Part shown: positions 24,447 to 33,369 of the stretch, piece by piece
Layout of the letters: every line of letters begins with the position of its first letter
Numbering within the stretch: position 1 is the first letter of the stretch
NCBI RefSeq assembly: GCF_001667925.1
Contig: NZ_LZJR01000151.1
Coordinates: 1-63,256, forward strand
Source: Mycobacterium sp. E2479
GTDB lineage: Bacteria > Actinomycetota > Actinomycetes > Mycobacteriales > Mycobacteriaceae
DNA length: 63,256 nucleotides
Reading direction: 5' to 3'
The notes under the pieces: generated by a model
What the model was told of the DNA's origin: nothing
Database searches by the model: none
Seen by the model: only the letters and a program-made list of their open reading frames with translations
Program-made: the position numbers and the translations under genes

Positions 24447-26771
24447 TCAATCCTCTGCCGGCACCGCGGCACCGGTCTGCGGCTCGGTCTCGGTGTACAG
24501 CGGGTTTTCCGGCAATTCGTCGACGGGCGTACCCGACCGGAAATTGCGCAGCGCGGTCCAGGCGATCCAGACGAACGGCACCACACCGCCGACGATGAGG
24601 ATGGCGTCACCCGGTAGCCGGAGCCACTCCAGCACCGCGTTACCGGGCTTGGTGATGTAGCCCAGTGACCGCGCCTCGAAGTAGCCGTCGTTGACCGAGT
24701 GGTAGAGCTGCAGCACGCCCAGCGGCAGCAAGGTGGCGAATACCATCCACGCGAGACCGATGTTCATGCACCAGAACGAGATTCGCGCGAGTTTCTCAGG
24801 CCACTTGTCGGGCGGGATCACGTAGCGGAAGGCGAACATGGCCAGGCCTACGGCGAGCATGCCGTACACGCCCATCATCGCCGCGTGCGCGTGGTTGGCC
24901 GTCAGTGCGGTGCCGATCTGGTAGTAGGACACCACCGGCAGATTGATCAGGAAACCAAAGATGCCCGCCCCCAGGAAGTTCCAGAATCCCACCGCGACCA
25001 GGAACATGACGGCCCAGCGGTGCGGGAACGGGTTGGCGTCACCGGATTGTTGACGCGCACCGAGTTGCAGGAACGCCCACGCCTCGACGGTCAGGAAGGT
25101 GAGCGGGATGACTTCGGCGGCCGAGAAGAAGGCGCCCAGCGCCATATGCTCCACCGGAGTGCCGGAGAAGTACAGGTGGTGCATGGTGCCGATGACGCCG
25201 CCGGCCGAGTACAAGATGACGTCGAGGAAGATCACGCCCAGCGCGATCCGCTCGCGCACCACGCCGAGCAGTACGAACATGTAGGCCACCATCACGGTGG
25301 TGAACAGCTCGAGGAAGTCTTCCACCCACAGGTGCACGACCCAGAACCGCCAGAAGTCCGCGACGGTGTAGTGGGCGTCGCTGCCGGCCAGCAGGCCCAC
25401 CGCGTAGAAGCCCGGGATCGCCAGCCCCGAGAAGAAGAACAGCCAGGGCATGTTCATCTTCGACTCGCCCTTGAGCCTGCCGCGAATCCCGCGCCAGATG
25501 ATGGCAATCCACACGAACATGCCGATGATCAACAGGATCTGCCAAAGGCGTGGCAGGTCAAGGTACTCCCATTGCTGAGAGAACAGTCCGCCAGCCGGGA
25601 TCACGCCGTAGATGGACAGCGCCTCACAAATCAGCGACCCGAACACCACCAGGGCGACCGCACCCAGCAGCACGTACGCCAGCAACGCCTGGCGCCTGGG
25701 CTCGCGCCGGGCGATGAACGGCACCAGGAAGATGCCGCCGGCCAGGAAGGCGGCCGCGGTCCAGAACAGCGACAACTGCAGATGCCAGGTGCGGGCCAGG
25801 TTGTAGGGCAATACGCGGGCCAGATCCAATCCGAAGAAGTTGGACAGGTCGGCGCGGTAATGCTCGGCCGCGGCACCCAGCAGTGTCTGGGCCAGGAACA
25901 ACACCGACACGATCGCAAAGAACCAGATGCAGGCGCGCTGCGCCGGCGTGAGGCTCACCTCACCGGGCTGGCGGAAGGACAGGGTGGAGGATTCGGCGCT
26001 GTGCCAGCCGACCTTCTGGCTCCAGCGGCCGTAGACCGCGAACATGATCCCGATGCCGCCAAGCAATGCGATGAGCGACAGCGCCGACCAGACGATGACC
26101 GCCGCGGTGGGGCCGTTGTCGACGCGCGGTTCGGCCGGCCAGTTGTTGGTGTAGGTGTACTTGTGGCCGGGACGTTCGGCTGCCGCGGCCCAGGCCGTCC
26201 AGGCGAAGAATGCCGTGAGGTCGCGGATCTGCGCCTTGTCGGTGATCATCCGGGGCAGCAGCCCGTATTTCGTCGAGTTCTCACCGAAGTAGGCGGCGTA
26301 CTGGCTTTGGATGTGGTCGAAGGCCACGGCTTGGTGATCGGTGAACACCAACGTCTTGGTGGCGGGGTTATACCGGTTGGTGCGGAATTCGGTGACGACC
26401 CGCTCGTGCGAATCGGCGATGCCCTGCGCGCGAAGTTGACCGGCGACGTCCTGGGTGGCGGTCCGCAGATAGTCGGCGGTGTAGTCGGGGCCCAGGTAGG
26501 CGCCGTGGCCGAGCACCGAGCCGTATTCCATCAGCCCGCGGGCCTGGTAGAGCTCTTGGCCCCGGGTGATGTCCTGGCCGGTGAACAGGACCTGGCCCGA
26601 TTCGTTGACGACTTTGTCCGGCATCGGCATCGAAGCCGAATACGTTCGGTAGGCCAGGATGCCCATCACCAGGAAGCCGAAGATCATTACCAGGGCGACG
26701 CCTTGAACCCAGCCCCTTCCGACCAGGGGCGCAGACGATGACTGTTGAGCGGAGGTCTGCTGAGCGGTCAT
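24447..26771 (-). CDS. norB: Quinol-dependent nitric oxide reductase, large subunit (qNOR)
   Basis: A 774-residue integral membrane haem-copper-oxidase-family enzyme that reduces 2 NO to N2O. A first helix (about 25-45) and a roughly 190-residue periplasmic domain precede the 12-helix catalytic core, the fused layout of single-subunit qNOR. No CxxCH haem-c motif is present. Visible ligands are VVHLWVEDFLEL, GTMHHLYFSG (FeB histidines) and NHAHAAMMGVYGML. It heads an operon with the zinc-ribbon protein and slipin. M. tuberculosis lacks a NOR, as far as I recall. Expression might involve the divergent DosR-type region at 26772-27031. Confidence 0.93.
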   Translation of the reverse strand: MTAQQTSAQQSSSAPLVGRGWVQGVALVMIFGFLVMGILAYRTYSASMPMPDKVVNESGQVLFTGQDITRGQELYQARGLMEYGSVLGHGAYLGPDYTADYLRTATQDVAGQLRAQGIADSHERVVTEFRTNRYNPATKTLVFTDHQAVAFDHIQSQYAAYFGENSTKYGLLPRMITDKAQIRDLTAFFAWTAWAAAAERPGHKYTYTNNWPAEPRVDNGPTAAVIVWSALSLIALLGGIGIMFAVYGRWSQKVGWHSAESSTLSFRQPGEVSLTPAQRACIWFFAIVSVLFLAQTLLGAAAEHYRADLSNFFGLDLARVLPYNLARTWHLQLSLFWTAAAFLAGGIFLVPFIARREPRRQALLAYVLLGAVALVVFGSLICEALSIYGVIPAGGLFSQQWEYLDLPRLWQILLIIGMFVWIAIIWRGIRGRLKGESKMNMPWLFFFSGLAIPGFYAVGLLAGSDAHYTVADFWRFWVVHLWVEDFLELFTTVMVAYMFVLLGVVRERIALGVIFLDVILYSAGGVIGTMHHLYFSGTPVEHMALGAFFSAAEVIPLTFLTVEAWAFLQLGARQQSGDANPFPHRWAVMFLVAVGFWNFLGAGIFGFLINLPVVSYYQIGTALTANHAHAAMMGVYGMLAVGLAMFAFRYVIPPDKWPEKLARISFWCMNIGLAWMVFATLLPLGVLQLYHSVNDGYFEARSLGYITKPGNAVLEWLRLPGDAILIVGGVVPFVWIAWTALRNFRSGTPVDELPENPLYTETEPQTGAAVPAED

Positions 26772-26900
26772 GCGCGAGGTCTCCCGTCTGGGCGGTGGGT
26801 GGTGGTGCCCGCTGACTCAGATGTCAAACACAACTGCTTTTTGTCCGCATCTAATACTCGATCTCTGTCGCCACGATGACAACAGTCAATTCGGCGGGTT

Positions 26901-26920
26901 GACCGGACCATAGGGTCCAA
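26901..26920. promoter_or_regulatory. Candidate DosR box 1
   Basis: The imperfect palindrome GACCGGACCATAGGGTCCAA matches 13 of 20 positions of the DosR consensus TTSGGGACTWWAGTCCCSAA by eye and holds a GGACC...GGTCC pair. It lies about 110-130 bases upstream of the universal stress protein and 130-150 bases from the norB start, in the shared divergent region. Confidence 0.5.
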
Positions 26921-26930
26921 TGGCACCTAT

Positions 26931-26950
26931 TTCGGGACCAATGCCTCTGG
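26931..26950. promoter_or_regulatory. Candidate DosR box 2
   Basis: TTCGGGACCAATGCCTCTGG has a strong left half-site TTCGGGAC followed by a looser right half, the pattern often seen in weaker natural DosR sites. It is 80-100 bases upstream of the universal stress protein ATG and 10 bases from box 1. Paired boxes are typical of DosR promoters such as that of Rv3134c. Confidence 0.55.
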
Positions 26951-27031
26951 GGGAGGCGGGTTTACGGGCGATAACGTCAGAGTTGAACGGTGTAGTTGAA
27001 CACCTTTCGACCGCTCGACGAAGGAGTCGTG

Positions 27032-27823
27032 ATGAGCAACATGTATTCAGGCCCCGCGATTCTGGTAGGTGTCGACGGATCCAGGGCGGCGATACATGCG
27101 GCCGTCTGGGCAATCGATGAGGCGACAAGCCGTGATATCCCGCTGCGACTGGTGTATGTCATCGATCCGCATGGCGCGTGGGGCACGCGCGACGGCGCCA
27201 CTCGCCTCGCCGTCGCCCGCGCCGCGTTGGCCGATGCCCATCGGGCAGTCGACACCACCGACCAATCGGTCAAGGTCGAGACCGACATTCTGTGGGGCAG
27301 AACGGTTTCCAAGCTGCTCGAAGCCTCGAGGCCGGCCGCCATGGCCTGCATCGGACACATCGGGCTCAACCATGCCTGCCATGGCGGACCCTCCGTTGCG
27401 ACCTCCTTGATCCGCTGGGCGTCGTGTCCGGTCGCCGTGATCCAACAGCCGACGAGCCGTCCGGCGGTGCCCCAGGTCAGCAGTGTGATAGCCGAAGTGG
27501 ACAACGGCACGGTGCTGCGGCACGCGTTCGACGAAGCGAGGCTGCGCGGGGCCACACTGCGGGCCGTGACGGTATCCAAAGAATCGGACACTCGCGATGC
27601 GACACCTGGAAAACGCTCAGCGCAACGGCATTTGGACCGCCGACTGGCGCGGTGGATGCGGTTGTATCCCGACGTGCGGGCCGAGGCGGCCATCGTGACC
27701 GACGTGCTGGACCTGTGCGCTTGCCACGACGCGGGCCGGCTGCTGGTCACTGACTCCTACCGGGCCGAGGCCCTGTGCCACGCGGGTCATTCCGTGCTTT
27801 CGATACGTTGCGGCAACCTGTAG
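27032..27823 (+). CDS. Universal stress protein, Rv3134c-like
   Basis: A 263-residue Usp-family protein. The N-terminal Usp domain starts ILVGVDGSRAAIHAAVWA; the second half (VIAEVDNGTVLRHAFDEARL) is a second Usp-like unit. The ATP-binding G-2x-G-9x-G signature is weak, as in Rv3134c. ATG 27032 has AAGGAG six bases upstream. In M. tuberculosis Rv3134c is the first gene of the devR-devS operon; here the gene stands without devRS, followed by about 210 non-coding bases. Candidate DosR boxes upstream suggest hypoxia/NO induction. Confidence 0.87.
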   Translation: MSNMYSGPAILVGVDGSRAAIHAAVWAIDEATSRDIPLRLVYVIDPHGAWGTRDGATRLAVARAALADAHRAVDTTDQSVKVETDILWGRTVSKLLEASRPAAMACIGHIGLNHACHGGPSVATSLIRWASCPVAVIQQPTSRPAVPQVSSVIAEVDNGTVLRHAFDEARLRGATLRAVTVSKESDTRDATPGKRSAQRHLDRRLARWMRLYPDVRAEAAIVTDVLDLCACHDAGRLLVTDSYRAEALCHAGHSVLSIRCGNL

Positions 27824-28037
27824 CTCGGCAGGCTGTACTGCGCCGACTTTGCCGGCGGGCATTGGACGACGAGGGATGGCCGGGAGATCCACCGGCGTAT
27901 CCCCGCTGGCTCATCCTATGGCACAGCACAGTTGACGAGATGTACCGGGGACCGGCGGCCCATCGGGCGAACGTTCAGCCGCGCCGGATCGCGTGGCTAT
28001 GCACCGGCGGCCGACCGGTGCCCACCTGAGCTCGTCG

Positions 28038-28469
28038 TCACGCAACCGGCTCGTGACGGTCGGGCTCGCGACCGAAGCGGAAATGGCGGCCGGTGACTTC
28101 GGTCGGCGTGATGCGCACATAGTGAGGTTTAGGCGTTGCCGTCCACGGCAACAGGTGCGCGCGTTCGGCTTGCTGAATGTCAGCATCAGCCTTCAGCAGT
28201 CGCGCGCGACCGCGCACGATCACGCTCCATCCTTCGATGACGTCGTGGTCGTCGACCTCGAAGACCACCGCGTGATTCGCCACGGCCGAAAACAATTTGG
28301 TGCCCTCGGCGGTGCGGAACAACACGGTGCGGTCTTGCACGACGAAGTTCACCGGAAAGATCTCGGGCTCACCGGCGAAGTTGGTGACCAGCCGGCCCAG
28401 CGACACGCTGCCCAGCAAGCTCCAGTTCTCATCGTCGGAAAGCACGGTCACCGGTTGGTCGCTAGCCAC
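28038..28469 (-). CDS. Pyridoxamine-phosphate-oxidase-fold protein, Rv3129-like
   Basis: A 143-residue split-barrel protein of the FMN/F420/haem-binding superfamily. Recognisable stretches are LGSVSLGRLVTNFAGEPEIF, PVNFVVQDRTVLFRTAEGTK and VVFEVDDHDVIEGWSVIV. It matches my memory of Rv3129, a DosR-regulon member whose M. tuberculosis form is shorter. The start is ATG 28469. The cofactor cannot be fixed from sequence. Its proximity to the Rv3134c-like gene supports a dormancy role. Confidence 0.83.
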   Translation of the reverse strand: MASDQPVTVLSDDENWSLLGSVSLGRLVTNFAGEPEIFPVNFVVQDRTVLFRTAEGTKLFSAVANHAVVFEVDDHDVIEGWSVIVRGRARLLKADADIQQAERAHLLPWTATPKPHYVRITPTEVTGRHFRFGREPDRHEPVA

Positions 28470-28530
28470 GCCCTCAACGCTACGGAGGATCGACGTGGCT
28501 GAGTAGAGCCCTTCGTACTCTGGGCCCGGT

Positions 28531-29892
28531 TCAGCCGTGGCTGACCCGTAGCAGTTTGGCCAAACTCGGCAACTTGACGCGGGGACGTCCGTGCGGTTCG
28601 CCGGCCGCGCGCTCGTGGGCGTCGATGAGGTCCCAGTGCGCCGAGGTGACCAGTTCGGGCTGGCGTGACGCCAGCCAGTCGACCAGCTGGTCGGCGTGGT
28701 CGTCGGGAAAATCCGCGAGCCCCTCGGCGGCGGACAGATCGGCGAGCAGCGTGTCCACGGTGTCCTGCGAGTCCTTCTTATTGGTACCGATCACACCGGT
28801 CGGCCCGCGCTTGATCCACCCGACCACGTATTCGTTGCGGCTGGCCTCGATCCGGCCGCCGCTGTTGGGGATCGTCGCGGTCTTCTCGTCGAAGGGCAGT
28901 CCCGGGGTGGGCACGCCGCGGTATCCGACCGAGCGCACCACCAGCTGGACCGGTAGCTCTTCCCGCCCGCCGGTGTCATTGGCGGACACCCGCCCGCTTT
29001 CGTCGGTGACCAGCTCGTTGCGGCCGAGCACAATCGCCTCGACCCTCTCGCGGCCCTTGATCTCGATCGGGGAGGTCATGAAGCGAAGCACGATGCGGCG
29101 GTGTCCGGGGCGTGGGTCGCGCTTCGCGTAATCGCGCAGCACGTTGATGTTCTGTTTCGCTGTCTTGCCGACCGCGGCCGCATCCTCGTCGCTGATGCCC
29201 TCCAGCTGGGCAGGATCGACGATCACGTCGACGTTTTCCAGGTCTCCCAACTCGCGGAGCTCGAGGGTGGTGAACGCGGTTTGCAGCGGCCCGCGTCGGC
29301 CGATGACGACCACCTCGTCGACGCCGCACGGGCGCAGTGACTCCAAGGCGTGGTCGGCGATGTCGGTCTGACCCAGCACGTCGGGGTCGGTGACCAGAAT
29401 GCGTGCGACGTCGAGCGCGACGTTGCCGTTACCGATGACCGCCGCCCGTGCCCCGGAGAGATCGGGCGTGGCCGTCTCGAAATGCGGGTGTGCGTTGTAC
29501 CAGCCCACGAAATCGACTGCGGCGATGCTCCCCGGCAGGTCCTCGCCGGGGATGTTCAACGTGCGGTCGGATTGGGCCCCGACGGCATAGATGACGGCGT
29601 CGTAGCGCTCGGCGAGTTCGCGGGCCTGCACGTGCTCGCCGACCGAGATGTTGCCGAAGAAGCGGAAGCGCGGATCCTGGGCGGTCTTCTCGAATTGCTT
29701 GCTGATCGACTTGATCTTCGGGTGATCGGGCGCGACGCCGGAGCGAACCAGCCCCCAGGGGGTGGGCAACATCTCGAGCATGTCGACGGCGACATCGATG
29801 TCCTCGGACGCATCGGCTGCCTTCAGTAAGGAGGACGCGGCGAAGAAGCCCGACGGTCCGGAGCCAACGATTGCAACGTGGTAAGGGCGCAT
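28531..29892 (-). CDS. fprA: NADPH-ferredoxin reductase FprA
   Basis: A 453-residue adrenodoxin-reductase-like flavoprotein that transfers electrons from NADPH to ferredoxin, for example for P450s. The FAD motif VAIVGSGPSGFFAAS is at 6-20, the NADP region VIGNGNVALDVARIL near 155, and the C-terminal FAD contact YVVGWIKRGPTGVIGTNK near 365. I chose ATG 29892 (MRPYHVAIVG); the longer frame upstream is non-coding. It diverges from prfB over 161 bases, as Rv3106 and Rv3105c do in M. tuberculosis. Confidence 0.95.
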   Translation of the reverse strand: MRPYHVAIVGSGPSGFFAASSLLKAADASEDIDVAVDMLEMLPTPWGLVRSGVAPDHPKIKSISKQFEKTAQDPRFRFFGNISVGEHVQARELAERYDAVIYAVGAQSDRTLNIPGEDLPGSIAAVDFVGWYNAHPHFETATPDLSGARAAVIGNGNVALDVARILVTDPDVLGQTDIADHALESLRPCGVDEVVVIGRRGPLQTAFTTLELRELGDLENVDVIVDPAQLEGISDEDAAAVGKTAKQNINVLRDYAKRDPRPGHRRIVLRFMTSPIEIKGRERVEAIVLGRNELVTDESGRVSANDTGGREELPVQLVVRSVGYRGVPTPGLPFDEKTATIPNSGGRIEASRNEYVVGWIKRGPTGVIGTNKKDSQDTVDTLLADLSAAEGLADFPDDHADQLVDWLASRQPELVTSAHWDLIDAHERAAGEPHGRPRVKLPSLAKLLRVSHG

Positions 29893-30053
29893 CCTCGACC
29901 TTCTACTCGTGCCCGGATGCGCGCGGGGCTGTCGCGCGCAAAGCGGGGGCGCACATGATCGTGACTCGATGCTAAACGCATGACCGCTGGTCGTGGCCTG
30001 GACACTCGCCGCGAGCTGAGCTGCACCGGGACCCCCAGGTAACGTGGTCGGCT

Positions 30054-31166
30054 GTGGAACCCGACCGTCAAGCCGATATCGCCGCCCTCGACGCCACCCT
30101 GACCACGGTGGAGCGGGTGCTCGATGTGGACGGTCTGCGCACGCGCATCGAGAAGCTTGAACACGAGGCATCCGATCCCCAGTTATGGGACGACCAAACC
30201 CGCGCCCAGCGGGTGACCAGCGAGCTTTCTCATGCCCAGGGCGAGCTGCGCCGGGTCGAGGAGTTGCGTGGACGCCTGGACGATCTGCCGGTGCTCTACG
30301 AGCTGGCGGCCGAGGAGGGTGAAGGTGCCGGCGATGCGCTGGTCGAGGCAGACGCCGAGCTGAAGGCGCTGCGCGCGGACATCGAAGCCACCGAGGTGCG
30401 CACCCTGCTGTCGGGCGAGTACGACGAACGTGAGGCGCTGGTCACCATTCGCTCCGGCGCGGGCGGAGTGGACGCAGCCGACTGGGCCGAAATGTTGATG
30501 CGGATGTACATCCGGTGGGCTGAGCAGCACAAGTATCCCGTAGAGGTGTTCGACACGTCCTACGCCGAAGAGGCCGGCATCAAGAGCACGACGTTCGCCG
30601 TGCATGCCCCGTTCGCCTACGGCACACTCTCGGTGGAGCAGGGCACCCACCGGCTGGTGCGAATCAGCCCGTTTGACAACCAGAGCAGGCGTCAGACATC
30701 GTTCGCTGAAGTCGAGGTGCTTCCGGTGGTGGAGACCACCGACCACATCGACATACCGGAAGGTGATGTGCGCGTTGATGTTTACCGTTCGAGTGGCCCC
30801 GGAGGCCAGTCGGTGAACACCACCGACTCGGCGGTGCGTTTAACCCATATCCCAACGGGTATCGTCGTGACTTGCCAGAATGAAAAATCGCAGTTGCAGA
30901 ACAAGATCTCGGCGATGCGGGTGCTTCAGGCAAAGTTGTTGGAGCGCAAGCGTTCCGAAGAACGTGCTGAGTTAGACGCGTTAAAAGGCGAAGGTGGCAG
31001 CTCGTGGGGCAACCAGATGCGCTCTTACGTGCTGCAGCCATATCAGATGGTGAAGGATCTGCGAACCGAGTACGAGGTTGGCAATCCTGCCGCCGTCCTG
31101 GATGGAGACATCGACGGATTCCTGGAAGCGGGAATCCGTTGGCGCAACCGAAAAGATGACGAATAA
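30054..31166 (+). CDS. prfB: Peptide chain release factor 2 (RF2)
   Basis: A 370-residue RF2 that reads UGA/UAA and triggers peptide release. Visible are the stop-codon-reading SPF tripeptide in RISPFDNQSRRQTSFAE (near 205) and the catalytic GGQ in SSGPGGQSVNTTDSAVR near 245. The reading frame is continuous from GTG 30054, so the programmed frameshift used by many bacteria is absent. The stop lies inside the next gene (11-base overlap). Confidence 0.97.
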   Translation: MEPDRQADIAALDATLTTVERVLDVDGLRTRIEKLEHEASDPQLWDDQTRAQRVTSELSHAQGELRRVEELRGRLDDLPVLYELAAEEGEGAGDALVEADAELKALRADIEATEVRTLLSGEYDEREALVTIRSGAGGVDAADWAEMLMRMYIRWAEQHKYPVEVFDTSYAEEAGIKSTTFAVHAPFAYGTLSVEQGTHRLVRISPFDNQSRRQTSFAEVEVLPVVETTDHIDIPEGDVRVDVYRSSGPGGQSVNTTDSAVRLTHIPTGIVVTCQNEKSQLQNKISAMRVLQAKLLERKRSEERAELDALKGEGGSSWGNQMRSYVLQPYQMVKDLRTEYEVGNPAAVLDGDIDGFLEAGIRWRNRKDDE

Positions 31167-32142
31167 CTCGAGTTTTCTCGCCGCATCGATGACGCACCGC
31201 TGGCACGATTTCTGGCGGGGCGAACTCGGTGAGTGGATCATCACCCGGGGTCTGCGGATCGTCATGGTCCTGATCGCCGCGGTGCTGGCTGCCCGATTCG
31301 TCAACTGGGTGGCACAGCAGGTGACCCATCAGCTCAACCTGGGCTTTGCCGAGAGCGACGCGCTGGTGCGCTCGGAGGCGTCCAAGCACCGGCAGGCCCT
31401 GGCCTCGGTGATCTCCTGGGTGTCGATCGTCATCATCGGCATCTGGGTGATCCTGCAGATCTCTTCCGTGCTGCAGTTCTCCGTGGGTGGCTTGGTCGCG
31501 CCGGCCACCGTGGTGGGCGCCGCGCTGGGTTTCGGTGCACAACAATTGGTGCGAGATCTATTGGCGGGTTTCTTCATCCTGGTGGAACGCCAATATGGCT
31601 TTGGAGACCTGGTCACCATTACCGTCGTTTCCGCGACGGAGGCCAGCGGCACGGTCGAGAACGTGACCTTGCGGGTGACCCGCCTGCGATCCGCGGATGG
31701 CGAAGTGTTGACCATTCCGAACGGGCAGATCGTCAAGGTGGTCAACCTGTCGAAGGACTGGGCACGCGCGGTGGTGGACATCCCGGTGTCGACAAACGCC
31801 GACCTGAACCGGGTCAACGAGGTGTTGCATCAGGAATGCGACCGGGCAATGGACAATCCCGTGCTCGGGGAATTGCTGTTGGATGCGCCCACGGTGATGG
31901 GGGTAGAAAGCATCGCGGTCGACACCGTGACCCTGCGTCTGGTGGCCCGGACGCTGCCCGGCAAGCAGTTCGAGGTCGGCCGGCAGCTGCGTGTGCTGGT
32001 CATCCGGGCGCTGGCCCGCGTCGGCATCGTGACCGCGGCGGACGCGAAGGTGGGCCTGGTGGAAGACCCGTCGGTTCCGGCCGCCCAGGCCGCCGAACAG
32101 CAAAGCGATGACGAAGCCCGAGGTGCGGTGCAGAAGCGTTGA
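31156..32142 (+). CDS. MscS-family mechanosensitive channel protein (Rv3104c-like)
   Basis: A 328-residue membrane protein with three transmembrane segments (about 25-42, 75-95, 100-120). The MscS pore-lining helix (VVGAALGFGAQQLVRDLLAG) is followed by a beta domain (GFGDLVTITVVSATEASGTVENV, TIPNGQIVKVVNLS). The start ATG 31156 overlaps the prfB end. A tension-gated efflux role is expected from the family. It matches the Rv3104c position next to prfB and ftsE. Confidence 0.88.
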   Translation: MTNNSSFLAASMTHRWHDFWRGELGEWIITRGLRIVMVLIAAVLAARFVNWVAQQVTHQLNLGFAESDALVRSEASKHRQALASVISWVSIVIIGIWVILQISSVLQFSVGGLVAPATVVGAALGFGAQQLVRDLLAGFFILVERQYGFGDLVTITVVSATEASGTVENVTLRVTRLRSADGEVLTIPNGQIVKVVNLSKDWARAVVDIPVSTNADLNRVNEVLHQECDRAMDNPVLGELLLDAPTVMGVESIAVDTVTLRLVARTLPGKQFEVGRQLRVLVIRALARVGIVTAADAKVGLVEDPSVPAAQAAEQQSDDEARGAVQKR

Positions 32143-32636
32143 AGTTCACCCTGAACATCCTCGAGAAGCGCGGCGACGGCGACGACACGGATGCGCAGCA
32201 TCGCTGGCCGAAGCACATATTCGGCGGGCGGATGCGCACGTCCACCTTCGTGTTGATCATCGCGTTCTTCGGGGTGTGGTGGGTCTACGACACCTACCGC
32301 CCTGAACCGGCCCCCAAGCCCCCGGCCCAGCAAGTGGTGCCGCCCGGTTTTGTGCCGGACCCCAACTACACCTGGGTGCCGCGGACCCGGGTGCAGCCAC
32401 CGCCGGGGACCCTCACCCCTACGCCGACCCCGACGAGCACGCCGCCGCCCCCGCCACCGCCACCGGTGACGACGACCACGACCACGACACCGCCGTTCCA
32501 GCTGCCGCAGCTGCCGTGCGTCTTGCCGGCGCCGTTCTGCCCGCCCAGCTCGAGCCCAACCCCCACGCCGTCGCTGCCGCAGCAACCGCAGCCGGGGCCC
32601 GGCCCGGCGCCCTCTTCGCCGTCACCGGCCAGTTGA
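32139..32636 (+). CDS. Proline-rich single-pass membrane protein (Rv3103c-like)
   Basis: A 165-residue protein starting at TTG 32139, overlapping the stop of the channel gene by 4 bases. It has a cytoplasmic head of about 30 residues, one transmembrane helix (TSTFVLIIAFFGVWWVY, about 34-50), then a long Pro/Thr-rich extracytoplasmic stretch with poly-Pro and poly-Thr runs. In M. tuberculosis Rv3103c has the same position and composition. Next to ftsEX, a cell-envelope or division role is plausible but unknown. Confidence 0.8.
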   Translation: MKFTLNILEKRGDGDDTDAQHRWPKHIFGGRMRTSTFVLIIAFFGVWWVYDTYRPEPAPKPPAQQVVPPGFVPDPNYTWVPRTRVQPPPGTLTPTPTPTSTPPPPPPPPVTTTTTTTPPFQLPQLPCVLPAPFCPPSSSPTPTPSLPQQPQPGPGPAPSSPSPAS

Positions 32637-32679
32637 CGTCGCCTGCCAGCGAAATTCACCGCTACACTGGCGTGCCGTG

Positions 32680-33369
32680 ATGATCACCCTGGACCATGTC
32701 AGTAAGAAGTACAAAGCGTCGGCCCGCCCGGCGCTGGAAGACGTCAACGTCAAGATCGACAAGGGTGAATTCGTCTTCCTGATCGGCCCGTCGGGGTCTG
32801 GCAAGTCCACGTTCATGCGGTTGCTGCTCGGCGCGGAGAACCCGACCAGCGGTGACGTCCGGGTCTCAAAATTCCACGTCAACAAGTTGCGCGGTCGTCA
32901 CGTCCCGAAGCTGCGCCAGGTCATCGGCTGCGTTTTCCAGGACTTCCGCCTGTTGCAGCAAAAGACGGTTTACGAGAACGTCGCGTTCGCGCTTGAAGTG
33001 ATCGGCAAACGAAGCGACGCGATCAACCGGGTGGTGCCGGAGGTGCTCGACACCGTGGGGCTGTCCGGCAAGGCCAATCGGTTGCCCCACGAGTTGTCCG
33101 GTGGCGAGCAGCAGCGGGTGGCGATCGCTCGCGCGTTCGTCAACCGGCCCCTTGTCCTGCTGGCGGACGAGCCGACGGGCAACCTCGACCCAGATACCAG
33201 TAAGGACATCATGGATTTGTTGGAGCGGATCAACCGCACGGGGACGACGGTGTTGATGGCAACGCACGATCACCACATCGTCGACTCGATGCGCCAGCGC
33301 GTCGTCGAGTTGTCGCTGGGCAGGTTGGTTCGCGATGAGCAGCGCGGCATCTACGGGATGGACCGCTAA
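32680..33369 (+). CDS. ftsE: Cell-division ATP-binding protein FtsE
   Basis: A 229-residue ABC ATPase that pairs with FtsX to control peptidoglycan hydrolases at the septum. Walker A GPSGSGKST (near 35), Q-loop VFQDFRLL, signature LSGGEQQR, Walker B LLADEPTG and His-switch ATHDHH are all present. I start at ATG 32680 (MITLDHVSKKY); a GTG three bases earlier would add one residue. Its stop TAA abuts ftsX. Confidence 0.96.
   Translation: MITLDHVSKKYKASARPALEDVNVKIDKGEFVFLIGPSGSGKSTFMRLLLGAENPTSGDVRVSKFHVNKLRGRHVPKLRQVIGCVFQDFRLLQQKTVYENVAFALEVIGKRSDAINRVVPEVLDTVGLSGKANRLPHELSGGEQQRVAIARAFVNRPLVLLADEPTGNLDPDTSKDIMDLLERINRTGTTVLMATHDHHIVDSMRQRVVELSLGRLVRDEQRGIYGMDR

Noticed and set aside
24699..26741. 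A 680-codon open frame on the plus strand
   Set aside because: It is antisense to norB, has no domain features, and its composition (His, Gln, Arg rich) is the usual shadow of a high-GC gene.
30054..30180. Programmed frameshift in prfB
   Set aside because: The frame is continuous from GTG 30054 with no early in-frame TGA or slippery CTT-T site.
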